In this document: piece by piece, positions 9,757 to 18,364 of the stretch | Layout of the letters: each line of letters opens with the position of its first letter | Numbering within the stretch: the first letter of the stretch is position 1 | Origin: Lachnospiraceae bacterium | GTDB lineage: Bacteria > Bacillota > Clostridia > Lachnospirales > Lachnospiraceae | Length of the DNA stretch: 53,604 nucleotides | Direction: 5' to 3' | NCBI GenBank assembly: GCA_017399445.1 | Contig: JAFQCM010000014.1 | Location: 1 to 53,604 of the forward strand | Position numbers and translations under genes: made by a program | The notes under the pieces: generated by a model | What the model was told of the DNA's origin: nothing | The model's database searches: none | Seen by the model: only the letters and a program-made list of their open reading frames with translations

Positions 9757-12231
9757 CTAATCCATCTCCACTTTCACTTTATCTAAGTGCCAAATTTCAT
9801 CTACGTACTGCTGAATTGTTCTGTCAGAAGTAAACTTACCGGAACAAGCCGTATTTAAAATAGCACTTTTTGCCCATCCTTTTTCATCTTTGTAAGCTTC
9901 TTCCACCTTCTTTTGTGCTTCCGCATAAGAACGGAAATCTTTTAAAATAAAGTAAGTATCTGCTCTATCACTATTGTAAGTATTCAACAGTGAATTATAA
10001 ATTTCTCTGAACATCTCCGTATCGTTTGGTGCATAGAATCCATTAATTAACTGCATCAGGACTTTTCTTACATCCTGGTCATCATTGAAAATTTCCATCG
10101 GATTATATCCGCCATGCTGTTCATAATGAATAACTTCATCTGAAGTAAGACCAAAGATAAATGCATTTTCTTTTCCTACTTCTTCTACAATTTCTACGTT
10201 AGCACCATCCATAGTTCCTAATGTCAAAGCACCATTCAGCATAAACTTCATATTACCGGTACCGGAAGCTTCTTTACTTGCTGTAGAGATCTGTTCACTT
10301 ACATCTGCTGCTGCAAAAATAAGTTCTGCATTGGATACACGATAATCTTCAATAAATACTACTTTAATCTTTCCATCAATGGAACGGTCATTATTAATCA
10401 CATCAGCTACAGCGTTAATTAACTTAATGGTAAGTTTTGCTCTTCTGTAACCGGCAGCTGCCTTAGCTCCAAAAATAAAAGTTCTTGGATAAAATTCCAT
10501 TTCAGGATGTTCTTTAATTTCATTATATAAGTACATTACATGAAGTATATTAAGTAGCTGTCTCTTATACTCATGAAGTCTTTTTACCTGAACATCAAAG
10601 ATAGAACGTGGATCTACTTCGATTCCATTGTGCTCTTTAATGTATTTTGCCAGACGAACTTTATTCTGGTATTTAATATTCATAAATTCCTGCTGGGCTT
10701 TTTTATCATCAGCATAAATTTTTAGTTTCTTCATTTGTGATAAATCAGTAATCCATTCACTTCCAATGTGGTCTGTTACCCATTTTGCAAGAAGTGGATT
10801 TCCATGTAATAAGAAACGTCTTTGTGTAATACCATTAGTTTTGTTGTTAAACTTTTCAGGCATCATTTCATAAAAATCTCTTAATTCCTGCTTTTTCAGA
10901 ATTTCTGTGTGAAGTGCTGCTACACCGTTAACAGAATATCCTGCTGCAATTGCTAAATGAGCCATTTTTATCTGTCCATCATAGATAATTGCCATCTTAC
11001 GAATTTTTTCATAATCGCCCGGATATTTCTTCTGAATATCTAATACAAATCTGCGGTTAATTTCTTCTACAATCTGATAAATTCTTGGAAGCAGTCTTGA
11101 GAATAATTCAATCGGCCACTTCTCTAATGCTTCTGCCATAATAGTATGGTTTGTGTAAGCACATGTTTTTGTGGTCACTTCCCATGCATCATCCCAGGAA
11201 AGTCCTTCTTCATCCATAAGAATTCGCATAAGTTCTGCTACTGCTACTGTTGGATGGGTATCATTTAACTGGAAGGTTACTTTTTCATGGAATTTCTTAA
11301 TATCCTTGTGTTTATCTTTATATTTCTTAATTGCAGTCTGTACGCTGGCAGAAATAAAGAAATACTGCTGTTTTAATCGCAATTCTTTTCCTGCATAATG
11401 ATTATCATTTGGATATAATACTTCCACAATAGTTTTTGCCAGGTTTTCCTGTTCTACTGCCTTATGGTAATCCCCTTTATCAAAGGAATCCAGATGAAAT
11501 TCATTAATTGCCTGAGCATCCCAAATGCGAAGAGTATTTACCACATTATTTCCATAACCTACAATTGGTATATCATATGGTACTGCCAGAACGGAACTGT
11601 AATTTTCCTGTATAAAGTTGCTGCGGTTTGTTTCTTTATCAACTTCAATACGAATATGTCCACCGAATCTTACTTCGGTAGCATATTCCGGACGACGAAG
11701 TTCGAATGGATTTCCATCTTTTAACCACTGATCCGGTACTTCTACCTGATAACCGTTTTCGATTTTCTGTTTAAACATACCATAACGGTAACGGATACCA
11801 CAGCCATACGCGGAATATCCTAATGTTGCTAAAGAATCCAGAAAACATGCTGCCAACCTTCCCAGGCCCCCATTACCTAAGGCTGCATCTGGTTCCTGAT
11901 CCTCAATTACATTAATATTACAACCTAATTCTTCTAAGGCTTCTTTCACTTCATCATAATAAGTCAGATTGATTAAATTGTTTCCTAATGCTCTTCCCAT
12001 TAAAAATTCCATGGAAAGATAATATACTGTCTTTGGATCTGACTTTTCGTATTCCTTTTGTGTTGCAAGCCATGCATCAATAATACTGTCTTTTACTGCA
12101 TAGGACACTGCCTGGAATATCTGCTGGTCATCTGCTTCCTCCATTGTTTTTCTAAAGAGTGTTTTTACATTATATATTACACTCCTTTTGAACATTTCTT
12201 TGTCAAATTTCGGTCTTGCTACTCTTGCCAT
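9757..12231 (-). CDS. glgP: glycogen/maltodextrin phosphorylase
   Basis: An 824-aa PLP-dependent GT35 phosphorylase that releases glucose-1-phosphate from alpha-1,4-glucans in the cytoplasm. Evidence is the N-terminal YYLSMEFLMGRAL block near residue 70, ALGNGGLGRLAACFLDSLA near 117, FDVQVKRLHEYKRQ near 540, and the pyridoxal-lysine segment EASGTGNMKFMLNGALTLGT near 660. Length is normal for the family. The ATG at 12231 has AGGAGG 10-15 nt upstream. It stands alone, with no glgBCA neighbours, so glycogen or imported maltodextrin could be its substrate. The 271 bp upstream (12232-12502) are AT-rich; I see no reliable promoter or RNA element there. Confidence 0.95.
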   Translation of the reverse strand: MARVARPKFDKEMFKRSVIYNVKTLFRKTMEEADDQQIFQAVSYAVKDSIIDAWLATQKEYEKSDPKTVYYLSMEFLMGRALGNNLINLTYYDEVKEALEELGCNINVIEDQEPDAALGNGGLGRLAACFLDSLATLGYSAYGCGIRYRYGMFKQKIENGYQVEVPDQWLKDGNPFELRRPEYATEVRFGGHIRIEVDKETNRSNFIQENYSSVLAVPYDIPIVGYGNNVVNTLRIWDAQAINEFHLDSFDKGDYHKAVEQENLAKTIVEVLYPNDNHYAGKELRLKQQYFFISASVQTAIKKYKDKHKDIKKFHEKVTFQLNDTHPTVAVAELMRILMDEEGLSWDDAWEVTTKTCAYTNHTIMAEALEKWPIELFSRLLPRIYQIVEEINRRFVLDIQKKYPGDYEKIRKMAIIYDGQIKMAHLAIAAGYSVNGVAALHTEILKKQELRDFYEMMPEKFNNKTNGITQRRFLLHGNPLLAKWVTDHIGSEWITDLSQMKKLKIYADDKKAQQEFMNIKYQNKVRLAKYIKEHNGIEVDPRSIFDVQVKRLHEYKRQLLNILHVMYLYNEIKEHPEMEFYPRTFIFGAKAAAGYRRAKLTIKLINAVADVINNDRSIDGKIKVVFIEDYRVSNAELIFAAADVSEQISTASKEASGTGNMKFMLNGALTLGTMDGANVEIVEEVGKENAFIFGLTSDEVIHYEQHGGYNPMEIFNDDQDVRKVLMQLINGFYAPNDTEMFREIYNSLLNTYNSDRADTYFILKDFRSYAEAQKKVEEAYKDEKGWAKSAILNTACSGKFTSDRTIQQYVDEIWHLDKVKVEMD

Positions 12232-12502
12232 TGATGTTTCTCCTCCTATTATCTTATACCTTTAAAAAATGATATTTATATTATCGTCACTTTTTTCCAA
12301 ATACATAAATTATTTTATGCCTTTTTCTTTTTTTTGGAAAAACAAATTTTAAAAGCATAACAACATATATATTGGAAGATAAATAATCTTCTCTTATACT
12401 TTCAAATCTTTCCTATGAACAATATATCTATTCCCGATTTTTCCTGAAAATTTATTTGCAAATTAAGTTTCTAATTTACATAAATTGTATAATTTAACTC
12501 TT

Positions 12503-13342
12503 TCAATCTCTATCGTATTTTTCAATGATTTCTGCAATTTTTGTTAAGTTAATTTTTAATTTTTCTTCATAGATTGCCAAACCAACTTCTCCTTCTAAGG
12601 GATAAATGCAAGGCAATCCTTCTTCTGCAAAATCATAAACTATCAGTATCTTTTTTTCCGGATCTATGACCCAATACTCTCTGACTCCTGCCTCTATATA
12701 TTTATTAAGTTTCAATGTTAAATCTTTTTTTCTCGTAGATGGTGACAGTACTTCCAATACGAAGTCCGGTGCTCCAAAAATTCCAAAGCGTTGGATTTTT
12801 TCGGGGTCACATATAATCAAAACATCAGGCTGTACCATTGTTTTATTATCGCAATCTAATTGTACATCTACCGGTGACATGGCAGGAACACATTCTCCCT
12901 TATTTTTTTCAATATATTCACAAATTTTTACATATACTTCGCCTGCAATTATCTGATGAACAAACATTGGAGCAGACATATCATAAATCACCCCATCAAT
13001 CAGTTCTACTCTTCGTTCATCCGGCAGGGCATAGTAATCTTCTAAAGTATATTCTCCCTGCTTCTTTTCCACAAACTCAGTACCATAAGACACCGTTTCC
13101 CGAATATGGTCAGCTGATATTCCTTTACTTTCCATATGATAAGTATATGCTTTTCCCTGATATACAGATTCTTCCCCTAAAAGAACTTTTTCAATGGCAG
13201 ACATGGTTGATTTTCTTGGAGTTTTTGTTTCTCCGGAAAAAATTTTCTGCAAGGTTCCCAAAGGAACTCCACTGTATTCTGACAGCTGAGATATACTGTA
13301 ACCACGTTCTTCCTTAATATTCCTCATTTGTTCTATTGTCAT
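12503..13342 (-). CDS. XRE-type HTH fused to Uma2-family nuclease domain
   Basis: A 279-aa two-domain protein. Residues 1-60 form an XRE/Cro-like helix-turn-helix (GYSISQLSEYSGVPLGTLQK). Residues 90-270 match the Uma2 (DUF820) PD-(D/E)XK fold, with ELIDGVIYDMS, QPDVLIICDP, APDFVLEVLSPSTRKKD and GVREYWVIDP carrying the usual acidic and lysine residues. Uma2 proteins are widespread, often in many copies, and biologically poorly understood. I chose the ATG at 13342 (GGTGA 6 nt upstream) over a GTG at 13369. No toxin or methylase partner lies beside it. The gene appears to be monocistronic. Confidence 0.8.
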   Translation of the reverse strand: MTIEQMRNIKEERGYSISQLSEYSGVPLGTLQKIFSGETKTPRKSTMSAIEKVLLGEESVYQGKAYTYHMESKGISADHIRETVSYGTEFVEKKQGEYTLEDYYALPDERRVELIDGVIYDMSAPMFVHQIIAGEVYVKICEYIEKNKGECVPAMSPVDVQLDCDNKTMVQPDVLIICDPEKIQRFGIFGAPDFVLEVLSPSTRKKDLTLKLNKYIEAGVREYWVIDPEKKILIVYDFAEEGLPCIYPLEGEVGLAIYEEKLKINLTKIAEIIEKYDRD

Positions 13343-13471
13343 AATGTTCACCAAGCCTTTCGTATACACACTTGCGAATTATTGTACTATTATAACCTAA
13401 TTTTATGTCCGTTTTACTCCTTTGTCAACCGTTCTTATCCTTTTTTAGTCAAATATTCAATATGTATAATT

Positions 13472-13502
13472 AAAGGTGCTGCAGATTATCCACAGCACCT
13501 TT
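13472..13502 (-). terminator. likely terminator of ileS
   Basis: A 10-bp stem AAAGGTGCTG / CAGCACCTTT with an 11-nt loop lies 7 bp after the ileS stop. On the minus strand it runs into TTTAATTAT, a modest U-tract. Confidence 0.7.
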
Positions 13503-13509
13503 CAAAATT

Positions 13510-16500
13510 TTATTGTTTTTCCACACCAAGCACAACATTTTCCCCATTAATATTCCATTCTTTCACATATCCCTTTGTTTCTCCAAGCACAAGGTCTACT
13601 GCAAGAACTTCTTCCTTAATGGTATCGCCGAACTTGTTCAAAATTCCTGTTACTTTTTCGCTTCCGGTTTCATAAATTGCAATCTTATCCATAACTTCAA
13701 ATCCTGCTTCTTTACGCATTGTCTGGATTTTGCTGATAATTTCACGAACAAAACCTTCTTCGATTAATTCTTCTGTTAAATTAGTATCTAACACTACAGT
13801 TGCTTCATTATCACCTTCAGATACATACCCATCCATCTGAGCCATATCAATCAGCAGGTCTTCTTTTGTAAGTTCTACTGCTTCTCCATTGATATCTAAA
13901 TGTAATGCACCTTTTTCATTTAATTCATCCATAGCTGCATTTCCATCTAAAGAGCTTAATGTTGCCTTAATTCCACCTAACAGTTTTCCGTATTTTGGTC
14001 CTACTGTCTTTAACTGTGGCTTGAATGTATAAGATGTAAACTCACGAACATCATCTGTAAAGTTTACTGCCTTCACATTTAATTCATCTGCAATGATTTC
14101 TTTGTAGAAGTCGCTTAACTCCCTGCCAGCTTTAATAAACATAGTTCCAATTGGCTGACGGTTCTTAATGTTAGCGGCATTTCTCGCAGCACGTCCCATT
14201 ACAACATATTTTAAAACAGCATCCATATTGTCTTCTAGCTCTTTGTCGATAAAGCTTTCATTTACCGTAGGGAAGTCACATAAATGAATACTTTCCGGTG
14301 CTGTTTTATCAATGCTTCTTACTAAGTTCTGGTAAATATCTTCTGTCATAAATGGAATCATTGGTGCAGCTGTCTTACAAATTGTTACCAATGAAGTATA
14401 CAATGTCATGTACGCATTAATCTTATCCTGTTCCATTCCTTTTGCCCAGAAACGGTCACGGCAACGTCTTACGTACCAGTTACTCATATCATCTACAAAC
14501 TCTGCCAAAGCTCTTGCTGCTTCTGGGATTTTGTAGGTATCTAGGTTGTTATCTACTGTTTTTACTACGGAATTTAACTTAGATAACAGCCATTTATCCA
14601 TAACAGATAATTTATCATATTCTAATTCATATTTTGTTGCATCAAATTCATCAATATTTGCATAAAGTACAAAGAATGCATAGGTGTTCCAAAGAGTTCC
14701 CATGAATTTTCTCTGTCCTTCAGTAACTGCTTTTCCATAGAAACGGTTTGGAAGCCATGGAGCACTATTGATGTAGAAGTACCATCTTACCGCATCTGCC
14801 CCAAATTCATTTAATGCATCAAATGGATCTACTGCATTACCTTTAGATTTAGACATCTTTTGTCCATTTTCATCCTGAACATGACCAAGTACAATAACAT
14901 TCTTATATGCAGGTTCATTAAATAAAATAGTAGATTCTGCAAGTAAGGAATAGAACCAACCTCTGGTCTGGTCTACTGCTTCGGAAATAAAGTTGGCAGG
15001 GAACTGCTTTTCAAATACTTCCTTATTTTCAAATGGATAGTGATGCTGTGCAAATGGCATTGCTCCTGAATCGAACCAACAGTCAATTACTTCCGGTACT
15101 CTGTGCATTTCTTTTCCACAGTCAGGACACTTAATGGTAACTGCATCAATGTATGGACGATGAAGTTCGATTTCCTCCGGACAGTTATCGCTCATGCTCT
15201 TTAATTCTTCAATACTTCCCACAGAATGCATACATCCACATTCACATTCCCAGATATTTAACGGTGTTCCCCAATAACGGTTACGGCTGATGCCCCAGTC
15301 CTGAACGTTTTCTAACCAGTCACCAAAACGACCTTTTCCGATGCTTTCCGGAATCCAGTTAATTTTATTGTTATTTGCAATCAAATCATCCTTAACTTCT
15401 GTCATTTTAATGAACCAGGATTCTCTTGCATAGTAAATCAATGGTGTATCACATCTCCAGCAGTGTGGATATTCATGTTCAAATTTTGGTGCGTCAAATA
15501 ACAGTCCCTTACTTTCCAAATCTTTTAAGATAGCCGGATCTGCTTTTTTACAGAAAGTACCTGCATATGGAGTTTCTTCTGTCATTTCACCTTTTCCGTT
15601 TACAAACTGAATAAATGCCAAATCATATTTTCTTCCTACGCTGGCATCGTCTTCACCAAATGCTGGTGCAATATGAACAATACCTGTACCATCTGACATA
15701 GTTACATAGTTATCACAAGTAACGATATGTGCCTTTTTGCCTGCCTGCTTTTTCACAGCTTCTCCGGTACATTCCAATAATGGTTCATATTCTTTATATT
15801 CTAAGTCTTTTCCTTTATATGTCTCTAATACTTCATAAGCTTTTTCATCTTCACTTTCTACAAGCTTTCCAAGTACTTTATCTAATAAAGCTTCTGCCAT
15901 GTAGTAAGTATATCCGTCTACAGCTTTTACTTTGCAGTAAGTTTCTTCCGGATTCATACAAAGACCTACGTTAGATGGCAGTGTCCATGGAGTTGTGGTC
16001 CATGCAAGAAAGTAAGCATCTTCTCCTACTACTTTAAAACGAACTACTGCTGAACGTTCTTTTACGGTTTTATACCCCTGAGCAACTTCCTGTGCAGAAA
16101 GAGGAGTCCCACATCTTGGACAGTATGGTACAATTTTAAATCCTTTATATAAAAGCTTTTTGTTCCAGATTTCTTTTAAAGCCCACCATTCAGACTCAAT
16201 AAAATTATTGTCATAAGTAACATATGGATTTTCCATATCTGCCCAGAAACCTACTGTTGATGAGAAATCTTCCCACATTCCTTTGTATTTCCAAACACTT
16301 TCCTTACATTTATTGATAAATGGTTCTAAACCGTATTCTTCAATCTGTTCTTTTCCATCTAATCCTAAAAGTTTTTCTACTTCTAATTCTACCGGAAGTC
16401 CATGGGTATCCCATCCTGCTTTTCTAGGAACCATATAGCCTTTCATGGTACGGTAACGTGGAATCATATCCTTAATAACACGAGTTAAAACATGACCAAT

Positions 16501-16665
16501 GTGTGGCTTACCATTTGCAGTTGGAGGACCATCATAAAATGTATAAGTTTCCCCCTCCTTACGATTTTCCATACTCTTTCTAAAAATGTCATTATCCGCC
16601 CAGAATTTCTCTGTAGCTTTTTCGCGTTCTACGAAATTAAGATTTTTGGATACTTTTTCGTACAT
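13510..16665 (-). CDS. ileS: isoleucine-tRNA ligase, eukaryote-like type 2
   Basis: Class I IleRS of 1051 aa. The HIGH motif PHIGHVL is near residue 57 and KMSKSKGNAVDPFDAL near 595. There is a CP1 editing region, a YCPRCGTPL zinc-like knuckle near 180 and an anticodon-binding domain (DMSNWYVRRCRDRFW near 710). Bacterial type 1 IleRS is about 920-940 aa with a C-terminal zinc finger. This protein lacks that finger and has the long C-terminal extension of type 2 (IleS2), a class known to be less sensitive to mupirocin. Expression is preceded by an isoleucine T-box and an intervening 283-bp inverted-repeat element, an unusually long leader of about 700 nt. Confidence 0.95.
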   Translation of the reverse strand: MYEKVSKNLNFVEREKATEKFWADNDIFRKSMENRKEGETYTFYDGPPTANGKPHIGHVLTRVIKDMIPRYRTMKGYMVPRKAGWDTHGLPVELEVEKLLGLDGKEQIEEYGLEPFINKCKESVWKYKGMWEDFSSTVGFWADMENPYVTYDNNFIESEWWALKEIWNKKLLYKGFKIVPYCPRCGTPLSAQEVAQGYKTVKERSAVVRFKVVGEDAYFLAWTTTPWTLPSNVGLCMNPEETYCKVKAVDGYTYYMAEALLDKVLGKLVESEDEKAYEVLETYKGKDLEYKEYEPLLECTGEAVKKQAGKKAHIVTCDNYVTMSDGTGIVHIAPAFGEDDASVGRKYDLAFIQFVNGKGEMTEETPYAGTFCKKADPAILKDLESKGLLFDAPKFEHEYPHCWRCDTPLIYYARESWFIKMTEVKDDLIANNNKINWIPESIGKGRFGDWLENVQDWGISRNRYWGTPLNIWECECGCMHSVGSIEELKSMSDNCPEEIELHRPYIDAVTIKCPDCGKEMHRVPEVIDCWFDSGAMPFAQHHYPFENKEVFEKQFPANFISEAVDQTRGWFYSLLAESTILFNEPAYKNVIVLGHVQDENGQKMSKSKGNAVDPFDALNEFGADAVRWYFYINSAPWLPNRFYGKAVTEGQRKFMGTLWNTYAFFVLYANIDEFDATKYELEYDKLSVMDKWLLSKLNSVVKTVDNNLDTYKIPEAARALAEFVDDMSNWYVRRCRDRFWAKGMEQDKINAYMTLYTSLVTICKTAAPMIPFMTEDIYQNLVRSIDKTAPESIHLCDFPTVNESFIDKELEDNMDAVLKYVVMGRAARNAANIKNRQPIGTMFIKAGRELSDFYKEIIADELNVKAVNFTDDVREFTSYTFKPQLKTVGPKYGKLLGGIKATLSSLDGNAAMDELNEKGALHLDINGEAVELTKEDLLIDMAQMDGYVSEGDNEATVVLDTNLTEELIEEGFVREIISKIQTMRKEAGFEVMDKIAIYETGSEKVTGILNKFGDTIKEEVLAVDLVLGETKGYVKEWNINGENVVLGVEKQ

Positions 16666-16725
16666 GTTGTTCTTCCTTTCTTGTTTTAATCCTTTTTTAT
16701 TCTAAATTACTCCATAGAGATTTTA

Positions 16726-17008
16726 TATGTTTGCATTTTTTACAAGTTAGCATAAGACATATAGGAATTTGGCTGGTGATGCCTGTGGAGGGAGGTTAGT
16801 AGTTCTTAGTATCCCGTCCGCTACCTAGCAATTTCCGGACAGCACGTCCGGAAAAAGAACACCTGAGCCATGGATGGCGAATGTGTTCCGGTTGCGTCCG
16901 TTCACCATAACCCTTACTCGGGATACTTAGAACTACTTACCTCCCAGAACCGGTATCACCAGTCAAATTCCTATATGTCCTACACCAACTAGCAAATATG
17001 CCAACATA
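16726..17008. repeat. 283-bp inverted-repeat (foldback) element in ileS leader
   Basis: Two arms of about 95 bp at the ends are near-complementary. The left arm starts TATGTTTGCAT; the right arm, read on the other strand, starts TATGTTGGCAT. Both then share GACATATAGGAATTTG, CTGGTGAT, GGGAGG and AGTAGTTCTWAGTATCCCG. The centre holds a perfect hairpin TTTCCGGAC-AGCAC-GTCCGGAAA and a GAACAC/GTGTTC hairpin with an inner GCCAT/ATGGC stem. The right end abuts the T-run of the T-box terminator; the left end is 60 bp before the ileS start. Flanking TA at both ends would suit a TA target duplication. It could be a MITE-like insertion or a branched structured RNA in the leader. It contains no ORF of note. 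Confidence 0.7.
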
Positions 17009-17009
17009 C

Positions 17010-17372
17010 AAAAAAACCCCCGCCTTTATTGTAAAAAGACGAGAGTTAAACTTCGTTATACCACTATTTACAACATACCATCATATGCGTTCCCGATAAC
17101 GGAGGATACCGTCAGTACCTAGCTATGAGCACTTAACGACCGTATTTTGGTCATTTACGTGCGATGCATGTCACCGCCCTTGTTGAGGTCTTTTCAAACC
17201 TAGTAGGTGACAGCTCAGTTCAGCCTGAAACTCGGAAGTGATATTCGGTATTTTCTACTCCTGCCGGACTTCCACCAACTCCGGCTCGCTAAAAGTTTTA
17301 AAAATACTTACTGTCTTCGTCTTAGTTTTTGTTATATTTTCAATATGTTTTCTGGCAAAAATTTCACCACTA
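17010..17372 (-). promoter_or_regulatory. T-box leader, isoleucine specifier
   Basis: tRNA-sensing leader of ileS on the minus strand. Stem I shows AGCGAGCCGG and GTTGGTGGAAGTCCGGC (17270-17290). The specifier segment GAA-T-ATC-ACTTCCGAG places ATC (Ile) at 17240-17242. A stem III-type hairpin TGTCACC...GGTGACA follows. The T-box bulge AAATAGTGGTATAACG (17054-17069) carries UGGU to pair with the uncharged tRNA acceptor end. Uncharged tRNA-Ile would favour the antiterminator. The leader's terminator is listed separately. Transcription should start near 17372 from the promoter at 17379-17408. Confidence 0.92.
17017..17045 (-). terminator. regulated terminator of the ileS T-box
   Basis: On the minus strand CTCTCGTC (17038-17045) pairs with GGCGGGGG (17017-17024) using several G-U pairs, then TTTTTTT (17010-17016). 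It lies directly after the T-box bulge, as expected for the competing terminator. Confidence 0.82.
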
Positions 17373-17378
17373 TTGTTG

Positions 17379-17408
17379 ATTATATAGCTTATGTTTGAGG
17401 TTTGTCAA
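17379..17408 (-). promoter_or_regulatory. promoter of ileS T-box leader
   Basis: Consensus TTGACA (17403-17408) and TATAAT (17379-17384) on the minus strand, 18-nt spacer. It is among the best sigma-A promoters in the window. Confidence 0.85.
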
Positions 17409-17462
17409 GGTGTTACTTTTCCATTTCTTGTTCCTTTTGTTGGGAATTTGGGCAACCAAAAA

Positions 17463-17490
17463 GGAGCTGCGCAAATTTTGCGACAGCCCC
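17463..17490 (-). terminator. terminator after Big_2 pseudogene
   Basis: On the minus strand GGGGCTG-CGCAAA / TTTGCG-CAGCTCC (one G-U, one bulge) is followed by TTTTT (17458-17462). It lies 65 bp after the pseudogene stop and also has T-rich DNA on the plus side. Confidence 0.7.
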
Positions 17491-17554
17491 TTTCTATTTT
17501 ATTTTTCAATTCCAACTATTGGATATCTCTCCAATAATTCTCAATTTCCTCAAA

Positions 17555-18119
17555 CTATCTATGCCATACTATCAGCACAACCGTTCCATTTCTGTCAAAG
17601 TAAAAAGACTTGTAATATTCATTCTGTGTAAAATAATCTTTATAACAAAGTACCACTTTTGTTCTTGGATATGCAGAATTATTAAAATGCTTGTCATACT
17701 TATCATAAGATGTAACTGCTACACTCTCACAATATCCATAAGCTGATATAAAATTATTATATGTATCTCCCACATTAATGTTTCTGTTACATTTATAATT
17801 ACCAGCCGGATTATCCCAGAACCAATACCAGCTAGATCCCTTATTAGTAGAATAATCTATAAAATTAGTATAACCTTCGTCATCAGGATTGTCAAAAACA
17901 AAATCATTTTCTGAAAAAGCTGGCACAACTTTCAAAGTACAAGTATAAGTTTCTTTCCCTACTTTTGCAGTTATCTTGGTATTTCCTGCTGCTTTAGGAC
18001 TAAGATAACCATTGGAATTTACTTTTGCAACTTTTGTATTACTTGATTTCCAGGTTATCTTTCCAACGGTATTAATAACCTCTAAATCATAACCTTGTCC
18101 AACTCTTAATGTTTCTCAT
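17555..18119 (-). pseudogene. remnant of secreted Big_2-domain protein
   Basis: An open frame from about 18115 to 17555 encodes a bacterial Ig-like (Big_2) module (GKITWKSSNTKVAKVNSNGY...KAAGNTKITAKV) followed by a Tyr/Asn-rich C-terminal domain ending VVLIVWHR. The frame is preceded directly by TGA. An ATG with a perfect AGGAGG site at 18117-18119 is in another frame and stops after 10 codons. The N-terminus, including any signal peptide, is therefore gone, and the 5' end looks like a leader joined out of frame by a deletion. A shorter 126-aa frame could start at 17935 but has no ribosome site. The original was probably a surface or secreted protein. Confidence 0.7.
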
Positions 18120-18194
18120 AAATCTCCTCCTAATTGTATCGTTTTATAGTTGTATATCGGGCTAATTATACAAGTAGAGATTAAAAATATCAAC

Positions 18195-18242
18195 ATAAAT
18201 GGAGCCTTGTAGCATCAAATAAATGGAGCCTTGTAGCATCAA
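18195..18242. repeat. two perfect 24-bp tandem repeats
   Basis: Unit ATAAATGGAGCCTTGTAGCATCAA occurs twice without a gap (described here by its ends: starts ATAAATGG, finishes GCATCAA). It lies in the gene-free stretch 18120-18364 upstream of the pseudogene. An imperfect hairpin (GCAGATGTAAAT...) at about 18285-18320 follows it and lacks a U-run. Confidence 0.85.
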
Positions 18243-18364
18243 ATGTTTGTAATATTTTTAATATCAACTCCTGATACATAACAAATAGCAGATGTAAATA
18301 CTTTTTAGCATCTACACCTGCCATATATTTTTACTTATCTAACAATTTTTATTGTAACTATATT

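Noticed and set aside
12838..13317. 159-aa plus-strand frame
   Set aside because: Antisense to the conserved XRE-Uma2 gene, no ribosome site, and Phe/His-rich as expected from a shadow frame.
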